Source: JBKJZO01 sp046715235
GTDB taxonomy: Bacteria > Actinomycetota > Actinomycetes > BP-191
NCBI GenBank assembly: GCA_046715235.1
Contig: JBKJZO010000188.1
Location: forward strand, 1 to 15,272
Direction: 5' to 3'
DNA: 15,272 bases
Part shown: positions 1-6,603 of the stretch, in pieces
How positions within the stretch are numbered: the first letter of the stretch is position 1
How the letters are laid out: every line of letters starts with the position of its first letter
Notes under the pieces: model-generated
Told to the model about the DNA's origin: nothing
Databases searched by the model: none
The model's input: only the letters and a program-made list of their open reading frames with translations
Position numbers and translations under genes: made by a program

Positions 1-387
1 TTCCTGAGCATGCCGATCCCGGAGGAGGGGGTCGTGCTATGGGGTAAGGGTTTCGAGGTGAACCGCGCCGGGTCACTGCCGTGGCTGCGTGACGTCGAGG
101 TGGACTATTGGGGCGACCTGGACACGCATGGTTTCGCGATCCTCGACCGGCTTCGCGCGTGGTTGCCGCAGACAAGATCCCTGCTGATGGACCGGGAGAC
201 GCTCCTCGCGCACCGAGGGCGCTGGGGCAAAGAATCGTCACCCACGCGGGCCCGGCTCAGCCGCCTTTCTGTTGAGGAAGCCGACCTCTATGCCGACTTG
301 GTCAGCGATCGCCTTGACGAGCGGGTCCGCCTGGAGCAAGAACGAATCGACTGGGAGTGGGCAAGCACGCGATTCCCGCACGCATGA
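1..387 (+). CDS. jetD: JetD-like Wadjet nuclease subunit, C-terminal part (5' end outside window)
   Basis: The frame is open from the first base of the window, so the gene is cut by the edge; the ATG at 10 is internal. The visible 128 residues match the DUF2220 (JetD C-terminal) Toprim-like domain: a WGDLDTHGFAIL segment carrying the paired acidic residues, then LLMDRETLLAHR, a variable linker, and a C-terminal VRLEQERIDWEW helix before the stop. In Wadjet (JetABCD), JetABC is an SMC-like complex and JetD is the nuclease that cleaves extruded plasmid DNA. JetD is normally the last gene of its operon, consistent with an opposite-strand gene following here. The N-terminal DUF3322 domain and jetABC would lie to the left and cannot be checked. 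The visible part shows no damage. Family assignment is from remembered motifs. Confidence 0.85.
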   Translation, partial: FLSMPIPEEGVVLWGKGFEVNRAGSLPWLRDVEVDYWGDLDTHGFAILDRLRAWLPQTRSLLMDRETLLAHRGRWGKESSPTRARLSRLSVEEADLYADLVSDRLDERVRLEQERIDWEWASTRFPHA

Positions 388-538
388 GCGCCGGGCACGC
401 AGCAGCGGTGCTCGGCGTCGTACGAAGCTTTGTCCACTCCGCGTGCACTCGCTGCCTCACGCGTCACGCCGGCACTGCAGCACCACGGCCAGGGAAAGCG
501 CGAACGCGGTCCAGACGCTGCGGCGAAGTAGGTGACCA

Positions 539-552
539 GCGGAAGTTCCCGC
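539..552 (-). terminator. weak hairpin just after the doc stop codon
   Basis: A short inverted repeat (GCGGAA/TTCCCGC) starts 7 nt beyond the doc stop. It folds into a stem of about five pairs including one G-U pair. There is no U-tract, so termination is only a possibility. Confidence 0.25.
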
Positions 553-559
553 GAGCGCG

Positions 560-946
560 CTACGTGAGGTGGGTGTTGATCGTCGCGGCTAGGGCGGGCA
601 CGTCCTGCTCGCCGGTCGCAGCCGCTAGTACGAGTTTCTCGGCTTCGTCGACAGTCAGCAGCACGTCGCGACCGCTGAGGAGGCAGAACACCCGCATTGC
701 AGCCCATGCGAGGCGCTTGTTCCCGTCAACCAGCGGATGATTGCGCGCAAGGGAGTGCAGGAGCGCGGCGGCCTTGTCCGCCAAGGTCGGATACGCATCG
801 GCACCGAAAACGGTTGTGCGCGGCCGGGCGCACGCCGACGCAAGCAGGCCGGCGTCCCGAACATCCACTTCTTCGAGGACGGCGGCCGCCACCGTGAGCA
901 AGTCGTCAAGGGATAAATAGTCGACCGGGTGGTCGGCGTCGCTCAC
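560..946 (-). CDS. doc: Doc-type (Fic fold) toxin
   Basis: 128 residues, the usual length for Doc (death on curing). The Fic-fold active site reads HPLVDGNKR at residues 70-78. The lysine of GNKR places it with Doc rather than with AMP-transferring Fic proteins (HPFxxGNGR). Family knowledge: Doc phosphorylates EF-Tu and stops translation until neutralised by its antitoxin. Leu72 replaces the usual Phe of HxF, a variant I recall as common in actinobacterial Doc. The gene starts with GTG, and that GTG overlaps the antitoxin stop codon (GTGA at 943-946), so the pair is translationally coupled with the antitoxin first. The conserved residues are present and the toxin looks intact. Confidence 0.9.
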   Translation of the reverse strand: MSDADHPVDYLSLDDLLTVAAAVLEEVDVRDAGLLASACARPRTTVFGADAYPTLADKAAALLHSLARNHPLVDGNKRLAWAAMRVFCLLSGRDVLLTVDEAEKLVLAAATGEQDVPALAATINTHLT

Positions 947-1140
947 TTCGCGAGGCGCTCGAGAAGCTCGGCGTCCTCGCTCCGGACTCGCTCAATCGCC
1001 GCGCGCAATCGGACGGGTCTGGCGGACACGTACGCCGCTATTGCCGCCCGGGCGACCTCTTGCATCGAGCGCCCTTCTTCGTCGGCTTTCGCTCGCAGTG
1101 CAGCCGTCTCTTCGTCGGTCAGTCTCAGGTTCATGGCCAT
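943..1140 (-). CDS. Ribbon-helix-helix antitoxin of the Doc toxin
   Basis: 65 residues from the ATG at 1138-1140. The N-terminus (MAMNLRLTDEETAAL) gives the beta strand and first helix of a ribbon-helix-helix fold. GRSMQEVARAAIAAYV supplies the second helix. The charged C-terminal tail (ERVRSEDAELLERLAK) probably binds and caps the toxin. It overlaps doc by 4 nt (GTGA). The reading frame stays open upstream to 1662 through a Pnkp relic, but this ATG matches the usual start of the family and sits just downstream of a clean palindrome, so I place the start here. Family knowledge: such antitoxins bind the operator and repress their own operon. This is not the Phd/YefM antitoxin type that partners P1 Doc, but RHH partners for actinobacterial Doc are familiar. 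Confidence 0.85.
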   Translation of the reverse strand: MAMNLRLTDEETAALRAKADEEGRSMQEVARAAIAAYVSARPVRLRAAIERVRSEDAELLERLAK

Positions 1141-1147
1141 AGCGGAT

Positions 1148-1164
1148 GGTACCGTCGCGGTACC
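1148..1164. promoter_or_regulatory. Palindrome, probable operator of the RHH-doc operon
   Basis: GGTACCG-TCG-CGGTACC has perfect 7-nt arms around a 3-nt centre and ends 8 nt upstream of the antitoxin ATG. The two GGTACC cores start 11 bp apart, about one helical turn, which fits a dimeric ribbon-helix-helix repressor. Function is inferred from position and symmetry. Confidence 0.5.
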
Positions 1165-1200
1165 GATCGTGTGGTGAATGCTGCGCCCGTAATTTGATAT

Positions 1201-1626
1201 GCGCGCCGGCCACAGGGCGATGATCCGCAGGTACTCGCGGCCGCGTACCTTCACGCCCGGCTGCACGAGGCCACGCTTCGTCCGCGTCAGGTTCGCAGCT
1301 GGCTTCACGACCATGCCTTCGCCACCAGCACTCGTCAGCTTCAGCCACCAGTCGACGCCCGCCGCAACGGACCCGGCGTCGGAGGTGTCGACGTACAGGC
1401 GGCGCGTTGTCTGCATGACGTCCGGGCACGCCTCGACGAGTCGGTCGGCGATCGCGAGGTGCCAGGCGTGTTCGCGCTCGTGGTACGTCGCACCTTCCGT
1501 CGCGAGGAGTTGGAACGGCGCGAGGCGAACGCCTTCGAGTCCATCGGTCGGCCAGCAGTACTGCCGGTCCGCCGCACTGAAGGCTTCCGCGTTGACCGCG
1601 CGGTTGCGCGTTCGGTTCGAGCCGCG
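1201..1626 (-). pseudogene. Relic of bacterial Pnkp (RNA-repair kinase-phosphatase-ligase), ligase domain fragment
   Basis: Read on the minus strand the frame is open from 1662 downward and gives a recognisable piece of the ligase domain of bacterial Pnkp. In order: AEAFSAADRQYCWP, GVRLAPFQLLATEG, HEREHAWHLAIADRLVEA, WWLKLTSAGGEGMVVKP and GLVQPGVKVRGREYLRII. GGEGMVVKP is nucleotidyltransferase motif IV and the KVRGREYLRII stretch resembles motif V. Missing are the kinase and phosphatase domains, the motif I lysine and everything after LRII, where YGPEY would be expected. About 137 residues remain of a protein normally around 850. There is no nearby Hen1. The relic cannot be catalytic. It keeps an open frame and reads without a stop into the RHH antitoxin, so either a short fusion protein exists or the relic is recent. 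Confidence 0.75.
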
Positions 1627-1692
1627 CGCGACCTGAAGAAATAGCGGTGTGTAGGAGTCGAGTCAGCGGTGGAGTGCCGCTACCGTCTCGCT

Positions 1693-3537
1693 ATGGGGAA
1701 CTCACGGAACGACGCACGGCTGGTCAGCGACTTCGCGGCATGGGCGGTGCAGCAGGGGGACAGCCTCGAGCCTGACGTGATCGACTCGCTCGTCGAGTTC
1801 AAGGCGTCGTATCTCGACAGCCCGCATCCGGGCCGGTGGCGCGACGGCGACCTGACCGAGCTGATGCTGCACGTGTTCCCCCGCAAGGTGACCGCCGATG
1901 ACGAGTGGATCGCGTTAGCGGTCCCGACCATTCGCGCCTACCTGCGATTCGTCGACCGGACCGGCCGGTTCACCCGCGACTCCGAGAGCACCTTGGGCCT
2001 GCTGCGCGAACTTGATCGGATCGACCAAGTCTTCGCCGACGCCATGGCGGACACCTCGCGGTTCGGCATGGCCAAGATGCTGTTCTCGCGGATGTCTCGC
2101 GACGGTGTGGACACCTCGGACCAGGACGCCATCGCGCGGTGGGTAGAGGGGTTCAACAGCCGGCCGTACGACGACCGTGCGGCGCTCACCGGCCCGCCCC
2201 TGTCGCCCTACGACGACCCCGACGACGCTGGTGACGGCGGGAGTGTCCAGCCGGTCGTCGTACCGCTGCCAGCAGAGCTGGCCGACGCGGCCCGCCGGTC
2301 GCCGCTGCTCAACCAGGCGGTCGCGCTCGGCCGGTGGGTCGGCAACCGCAAGGTGACGGCGACCGGCGTACTGCGGGTCGCCGATGCGCGGCAGGCGATG
2401 GTCGAGCTCGGCCTCGAGCCCCGTGACAAGCTCGCCGAGCGTGAGCGGTGGGCGAAGGTGCGCAGCGCGCGCGAGTTCCCGGCGCTGGACTACCTGTGGG
2501 AGCTGTCGATCGCTGTCGGGCTGCTCGACGTCGGTCGGACCACGGTAGGGCCCGGTGAAGGACTAGTCGCGTGGGCCGAAGCCGACGACGACGTCCTAGA
2601 CCTCTGGACCGACGCATTCGAGATCGTGGTCGACATAGGGCCTGCGGGTGGGGTGCGGCACCTCGGCGACGAGCACGTCGTTGAGGAACTGAACAACGCG
2701 CTCGCCGAGATGTACTACGGCGGTGCAGTTGTCACGACTGAGATCGTCGAGGCCGCGCTAATCCCGCTGCTGATGCGGCTGCCGCAAGCGACCGAGAGTC
2801 TGGTGCGCTACTTCGTCGAGGCGGCGACGCATCGCTTCGTCGACCATCTGCTGCAGCTCGGCGCCGTGGCGGAGGCTGATGGCGAGCTGACCGGCACCGC
2901 CCTGCTCCGCTGGGCCCTCCACACGTCGCTGGAGGTCAACGGCACGCCAGCCCCTGTCGTGTACGCCGATCCCGCGATGTCGGCGGCGGACCTCGCCGAC
3001 GCTCTGGGTTCGGTCAGCCCGGCGGACGGCCGGCTGCTGTGGACTGTGTGGACCCGGCAGCGGCCGCCGTTGAACGCCGCTCGAGAGCTGCTCGCCGCGT
3101 CGTCGCGCTCCACAGCGACAGCTCGCGTTGCGACTATGACGATCCTCGATGAGGAGCTGTCCGAAGCCGACGCGTTGACGGTCTTCACGGCAGCTGCGGA
3201 CGACCAGGCGCTCCGGCCCCACGCGGTGAGCTGGTTGGTGGCGCAGGGGCAACACGTCGACCTGACGGCCCAGGACCGGCAGTTCGCGATCGTCGAGGCG
3301 CTCGCCTGCGCTCTTGACTCGGGGGACGACGACGCGTTGCTGGAGGTCTTCGCCGAGCCCTTCTTCGATGCGGCGATGATTGAGTCGCTGTGGCGGAGCC
3401 CGCACCCTGATACGGCCGCCGTACTGGCCGCAGTCGGCAGGCTGCACCCGGACCGGACCGTCGCGAAGGCCGCCCGGAAGGCGGCATTCAAGGCGCAGTC
3501 GCGGCATGCCGCGATGCCCGCGAGCGAAAGGCCTTGA
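1693..3537 (+). CDS. Uncharacterised actinobacterial protein, 614 aa, mostly helical
   Basis: I do not recognise a named family. I chose the ATG at 1693 (MGNSRNDARLVSD) over the one at 1669, because the eight extra residues look unlike a conserved N-terminus; no clear Shine-Dalgarno sequence precedes either. Residues about 1-170 form an acidic helical region, followed by a Pro/Asp/Gly-rich linker. Residues about 200-290 (LLNQAVALGRWVGNRKVTATGVLR, then EFPALDYLWELSIAVGLLDVG) resemble a segment I recall in long actinobacterial hypothetical proteins, some of them pRiA4b ORF-3-like. The C-terminus (WRSPHPDTAAVLAAVGRLHPD, then KAARKAAFKAQSR) looks like a HEAT-type helical end. There is no signal peptide, transmembrane segment or catalytic motif, so it is probably a soluble scaffold or regulatory protein. 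The neighbouring gene at 3797 has the same orientation and is also unknown. Confidence 0.8.
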   Translation: MGNSRNDARLVSDFAAWAVQQGDSLEPDVIDSLVEFKASYLDSPHPGRWRDGDLTELMLHVFPRKVTADDEWIALAVPTIRAYLRFVDRTGRFTRDSESTLGLLRELDRIDQVFADAMADTSRFGMAKMLFSRMSRDGVDTSDQDAIARWVEGFNSRPYDDRAALTGPPLSPYDDPDDAGDGGSVQPVVVPLPAELADAARRSPLLNQAVALGRWVGNRKVTATGVLRVADARQAMVELGLEPRDKLAERERWAKVRSAREFPALDYLWELSIAVGLLDVGRTTVGPGEGLVAWAEADDDVLDLWTDAFEIVVDIGPAGGVRHLGDEHVVEELNNALAEMYYGGAVVTTEIVEAALIPLLMRLPQATESLVRYFVEAATHRFVDHLLQLGAVAEADGELTGTALLRWALHTSLEVNGTPAPVVYADPAMSAADLADALGSVSPADGRLLWTVWTRQRPPLNAARELLAASSRSTATARVATMTILDEELSEADALTVFTAAADDQALRPHAVSWLVAQGQHVDLTAQDRQFAIVEALACALDSGDDDALLEVFAEPFFDAAMIESLWRSPHPDTAAVLAAVGRLHPDRTVAKAARKAAFKAQSRHAAMPASERP

Positions 3538-3558
3538 CTCTCATCGACGCTGTGCGCG

Positions 3559-3725
3559 TTGACACAGACTCTGTCCGAGCCGACCGGTAGCGTCCGCGTC
3601 GAGGTCGAGATCGACGAGCAGACCGAACAGCAGCGCCGGCGATGCGAGCCAGCGGCGTCGCCGTACACGAAGAGGGCGTGCTGGAAGATTTGCTCGCTGG
3701 GCTCGACGGAGCTGCCAACCTGTGA
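3559..3725 (+). pseudogene. Possible short gene remnant with a frame change
   Basis: Between the two unknown genes, one frame from 3559 gives TLSEPTGSVRVEVEIDEQTEQQRRR. Near 3640 the protein-like reading moves to another frame: an ATG at 3642 gives MRASGVAVHEEGVLEDLLAG and on to the stop at 3723-3725. Joined, the two parts read like one small acidic C-terminal fragment with an indel near 3640. I do not recognise the family, and the stretch may equally be non-coding. Confidence 0.25.
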
Positions 3726-3796
3726 AAACTGCGAGGTTGTCCACATTCTTGGGCTGTCGACCCCGCGGTAGGCCGGGCGATAGCAGGCTTGCTGCC

Positions 3797-4840
3797 ATGA
3801 CGAAGCCACGCAATAAGCAGCAGCGCCGCCGGTTCATCGAGTCGACTGTGTGGGAAAGCGACGTCTCGGAGTCCAGGGCGCAGGACCTGTTGCTCATCGA
3901 CGAGTGCGCGCGCGGCTTCCCAAGCGTGGCCGTCGAGCCTGCTGACCGCGAGCGCATCCTTGCACTGCTCTGCGATGACGAGGTCGTCGAGCACGCGCGC
4001 CTCAAAGCGGCGTTCGTCGGCGAGGATCTGTGGCGAGAACTCGTCGCCACCGCTTCGTCGCCCGCCGACGTCGGGCCCGCGACGCTGCTCGCCGGAGCGC
4101 TCGACGCGCGCTGCGCCGGTGACGAGGCGATCGCGATCCTCGACCGTGTGCTGCGGCCGCGGGATCACCGTCGGTGGGCACTTGAGCTCGGTGTCTCGCT
4201 GCACGCGGATAAGGGCAATGCCGGCCGGGCGTGGGACCTGCTCGGTGCTCTTGGCGTCAACCGGCGCAACCCGCGCTACTCGTCCCTATCGTGTGCCGCT
4301 CAATGCTTCGACGACGACGAGCGCTGCCCGGTGTCGCAGCTGCTCGGTGCGGCCCACGCGCGCTGGCTGTGGGACCGGTCGCGCAGTTGGCTGCACCTAC
4401 CGTGGGCCGACACCCTCGGCGGCGAAGAGGGCAACGAGCGAATCATCGCGGAGGGCGGCCCGCTGGCCCGCTTCGTCGAGGACTACGGCCAGCTGCGGGG
4501 AGTGGGGCCCATGTCCCAGGGAATGTTCGGCTACCTGCGCGCGCGGTGGGGGGTGCTGGTCGAAGCCGAGCGAGAGCTAGTGATGGCTTGGCTCGACACG
4601 TGCATCGGCGACTACACCGTGGTGAAGCAGACCGAGGTGGACGGCGTGCTGCGCAGCGTCCGGACCGACTACGTCGTCGGTTGGGATGACGTCGACTGGG
4701 GACACTCGTACGTCGAAGGCGAGCGCGTGCGCGGGTGGGTTCTGCGCACCAGGGTCGATGGTGAGCACCTGTTTGTGCCGTGGAACTGGCCGCCGGCTGC
4801 CCGGCTTGCCGAGTACGACGCCAAGCACGGGGCAGGCTGA
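3797..4840 (+). CDS. Uncharacterised protein, 347 aa, TPR-like middle
   Basis: Not recognised. The ATG at 3797 is preferred because the protein then begins with a basic segment (MTKPRNKQQRRRF); the frame also extends upstream to a GTG at 3722, but that extension looks non-coding. Residues about 90-150 (LLAGALDARCAGDEAIAILDR, then ALELGVSLHADKGNAGRAWDLLGALGV) have the helix pattern of tetratricopeptide-like repeats. The C-terminal third is rich in Trp, Tyr and acidic residues (DYVVGWDDVDWGHSYVEGE, WVLRTRVDGEHLFVPWNWPP) and is probably a beta-rich domain. There is no signal peptide or membrane segment. It is the second of two same-strand unknown genes, 259 nt after the first, so independent transcription is possible. 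It ends 114 nt before hipB. Function unknown. Confidence 0.75.
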   Translation: MTKPRNKQQRRRFIESTVWESDVSESRAQDLLLIDECARGFPSVAVEPADRERILALLCDDEVVEHARLKAAFVGEDLWRELVATASSPADVGPATLLAGALDARCAGDEAIAILDRVLRPRDHRRWALELGVSLHADKGNAGRAWDLLGALGVNRRNPRYSSLSCAAQCFDDDERCPVSQLLGAAHARWLWDRSRSWLHLPWADTLGGEEGNERIIAEGGPLARFVEDYGQLRGVGPMSQGMFGYLRARWGVLVEAERELVMAWLDTCIGDYTVVKQTEVDGVLRSVRTDYVVGWDDVDWGHSYVEGERVRGWVLRTRVDGEHLFVPWNWPPAARLAEYDAKHGAG

Positions 4841-4864
4841 GCCTGATCGGACCCAGTCATGGCT

Positions 4865-4876
4865 GCACGAACGTGC
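4865..4876. promoter_or_regulatory. hipBA operator candidate 1
   Basis: GCACG-AA-CGTGC palindrome lying 10 nt upstream of the -35 box. It is the first of three copies with centres 61 bp apart. Confidence 0.5.
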
Positions 4877-4886
4877 GGCGAGAGTG

Positions 4887-4915
4887 TTGAAACGATTCTG
4901 GAAGAAGCGTACGGT
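4887..4915 (+). promoter_or_regulatory. hipBA promoter
   Basis: TTGAAA at 4887-4892, a 17-nt spacer, then TACGGT at 4910-4915. Spacing is ideal for a sigma-70/SigA-type promoter. The start point would fall near 4921-4923, immediately before or within operator candidate 2, about 32 nt upstream of the hipB start. Confidence 0.55.
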
Positions 4916-4924
4916 CGTCTTCGC

Positions 4925-4938
4925 TGCACGAACGTGCA
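4925..4938. promoter_or_regulatory. hipBA operator candidate 2
   Basis: TGCACG-AA-CGTGCA, the longest of the three palindromes (6-nt arms). It lies just downstream of the -10 box, where a bound repressor would block initiation or promoter clearance. It is preceded by CGTCTT, as is copy 3. Confidence 0.55.
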
Positions 4939-4954
4939 ACTAAGGAGATCGAAA

Positions 4955-5263
4955 GTGGTACGCCATCGACAATTGCGTCTTCCGCCGCACGAGCGTGCAG
5001 CCACGGGATTCGCTCTAGCGGCCGCCGTACGGCAACGGCGCGAGGTTCTTGGACTGCGGCAATCAGAGCTCGCTGAAGTGGCGGGGGTGTCGGAGCGGTT
5101 CGTCCATGCCCTCGAGACGGCCAAGCCGACGGTTCAGCTCGACAAAGTGCTCGACGTGCTCGAGGCGCTCGGCCTGCACCTGCAAGTCTGCGCCGGCGTG
5201 CGGCCAGGAATCGTCGACGGCCGGCGCAAAGCCGCGGGGGCCGCCCCGGACGAGCCGGCATGA
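4955..5263 (+). CDS. hipB: HipB-type HTH antitoxin and operon repressor
   Basis: 102 residues from the GTG at 4955, chosen because AAGGAG at 4942-4947 lies 7 nt upstream. Starting at the ATG at 4859 would put the promoter inside the gene. Residues about 20-78 are an XRE/Cro HTH: LRQSELAEVAGVSERFVHALE gives helices 2 and 3, followed by LDKVLDVLEALGLHL, which is typical of HipB. The C-terminal tail is basic then Ala/Pro-rich and probably disordered. Family knowledge: HipB dimers bind palindromic operators, neutralise HipA and repress the operon. It overlaps hipA by ATGA (5260-5263). Operator candidate 3 lies inside its 5' coding sequence. Confidence 0.9.
   Translation: MVRHRQLRLPPHERAATGFALAAAVRQRREVLGLRQSELAEVAGVSERFVHALETAKPTVQLDKVLDVLEALGLHLQVCAGVRPGIVDGRRKAAGAAPDEPA
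4987..4998. promoter_or_regulatory. hipBA operator candidate 3, inside hipB
   Basis: GCACG-AG-CGTGC, preceded by CGTCTTC as copy 2 is, within hipB codons 11-15. Its centre is 61 bp from copy 2. It may help repression through DNA looping or a roadblock, but coding constraint could also explain it. Confidence 0.35.
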
Positions 5264-6501
5264 CGGCCGAACCCCGCCCCGACGGCGCAGTGCTGCCGCT
5301 CGATCAGCTCAGGTTCGTGCAATCGGCTGATGTGTACAAGCGCGGTGACTGGGCGGGACTGCTGACTCGCACTCGGGACGGCGTCGAGTTCGCCTACGTG
5401 CCGGACTGGGTCGTGGGGCGACGACCCCCCGTCGCGTCGACGTTACCGGTGCGGACCGAGCCGTTCCTCCGACCGGGGGGCGCACTGCCGGCGTACTTCT
5501 CGGGTCTGCTGCCCGAAGGTCGGCGCCTCGGTGCACTTCGCCGAACGGTGAAGACATCCGTCGACGACGAGCTGTCGTTGTTACTCGCGGTCGGTGCCGA
5601 TGCCGTCGGCGACGTGCAGGTGGTGCCTGCGGGTGAGCTGCCGATGGCGGTGCCCCCTCGACTCAGCGCTTCGAGTTTTACCGAAACCGCGTTCAGCGAC
5701 CTCCTTGCCGAGATGGGAATCCGGGCCGATCGAACTGCGCTGCCGGGAGTACAGGACAAGGTCAGCGCGGCGATGCTCAACCTGCCGCTCTCCCGGGCGG
5801 GCGAGATGTTCATCCTCAAGCTCAACCCACCGGAGTTCCCCCATCTCGTTGAGAACGAGGCGTTCTTTCTCTCTGCTGCTCGGCTGTCGGGCTTGTCGAT
5901 GGTGACCGCCGATCTCGTTCATGACGCCGCCGGGGAGGCGGGGCTGCTCGTTCACCGTTTCGATCGAACCCGCGGCGACGAACGTCTGATGTCCCTTGCG
6001 GTGGAGGACGCGTGTCAGGCGCTTGACCGGCCACCAGGTGACAAATACCTGGTGTCGTCGGAAGACGCGCTCGGCGCGCTGGCGAGCTTGTGCGGCGCCC
6101 CGCGCGTCGCCGCGCGGACATTCGTCGCGCAGCTCGTCTTCGCGTACCTGACCGGCAACGGCGACGCGCACGCGAAGAACTTCTCGGTCGTGCAGACGCC
6201 TGACGGCGAATGGCGAGCCAGTCCGGCGTACGACGTGCCTAGCTCGTATCCGTACGGCGACAGCACGCTGTCGATGTCACTGGGCGGCCGCACTACCGGC
6301 GACTTTCGCACCGCCGACTTCGTCGCGCTCGGGGCCACACTCGGCCTGCCCGAACGCGCGGTTCGAAGCGTCGTCGCGAAGCTTGTCGACCGCGTCGACT
6401 CCTGGCTCCCGCGGCTGCCGGAGCTTCCCTTTGACCTGCGCCGCAAGCACAAGCTCATGCGACTGGTCGAGCACAGGCGGACTCTGCTGCAGAGCAGGTG
6501 A
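5260..6501 (+). CDS. hipA: HipA-type serine/threonine kinase toxin
   Basis: 413 residues, near the family's usual length (E. coli 440). The N-terminal HipA_N subdomain includes PAYFSGLLPEGRRL. The kinase core follows: LPGVQDKVSA (residues 161-170) at the P-loop, FILKLNPPEFPHLVENEAF, and LLVHRFDRTRG. The catalytic loop is GNGDAHAKNF with Asp302, and the metal-binding Asp325 lies in SPAYDVPSS. Family knowledge: HipA phosphorylates glutamyl-tRNA synthetase and causes growth arrest; relatives can phosphorylate other tRNA synthetases. The residue aligning with the autophosphorylated Ser150 of E. coli appears to be Ala160, with Thr159 adjacent. This is from a remembered alignment. Translation is coupled to hipB by ATGA. 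The toxin looks intact. Confidence 0.92.
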   Translation: MTAEPRPDGAVLPLDQLRFVQSADVYKRGDWAGLLTRTRDGVEFAYVPDWVVGRRPPVASTLPVRTEPFLRPGGALPAYFSGLLPEGRRLGALRRTVKTSVDDELSLLLAVGADAVGDVQVVPAGELPMAVPPRLSASSFTETAFSDLLAEMGIRADRTALPGVQDKVSAAMLNLPLSRAGEMFILKLNPPEFPHLVENEAFFLSAARLSGLSMVTADLVHDAAGEAGLLVHRFDRTRGDERLMSLAVEDACQALDRPPGDKYLVSSEDALGALASLCGAPRVAARTFVAQLVFAYLTGNGDAHAKNFSVVQTPDGEWRASPAYDVPSSYPYGDSTLSMSLGGRTTGDFRTADFVALGATLGLPERAVRSVVAKLVDRVDSWLPRLPELPFDLRRKHKLMRLVEHRRTLLQSR

Positions 6502-6525
6502 ACGCGAGTTGCCGCCACATGATGG

Positions 6526-6542
6526 GGCGCCGGCACGGCGTC
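6526..6542. terminator. Hairpin between convergent hipA and vapC
   Basis: CGCCG-GCA-CGGCG, extendable by a G-U and a G-C pair, lies 24 nt after the hipA stop and about 60 nt beyond the vapC stop, between two converging operons. No real U-tract is present. Confidence 0.3.
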
Positions 6543-6603
6543 GTTGGTGGTCAGGACCGCGTGCCAGACGCACAAACTCCGCTGCGCGCCGATGCAGGGT
6601 CGT

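Noticed and set aside
388..559. Gap between jetD and doc examined for a tRNA, attachment site or small RNA
   Set aside because: No cloverleaf, direct repeat or promoter-like pair was seen beyond the weak hairpin at 539-552.
288..740. Long open frames on both strands across the jetD end and doc
   Set aside because: They overlap well-supported genes, are Arg/Ser/Ala-rich, and match no family; they are shadows of high-GC coding sequence.
3559..3564. TTGACA as a -35 box for the 3797 gene
   Set aside because: No -10-like hexamer at 16-19 nt; the nearest TANNNT is 23 nt away and the gene start is more than 200 nt downstream.
2758..3809. Minus-strand frames of 249 and 333 codons antisense to the 614-aa gene
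   Set aside because: Composition is Arg/Ser/Ala-rich without domain motifs, whereas the plus frame has consistent protein-like sequence and high GC at third positions.
3488..4204. Minus-strand 238-codon frame opposite the 347-aa gene
   Set aside because: Arg-rich low-complexity translation with no recognisable motif; explained as a shadow.
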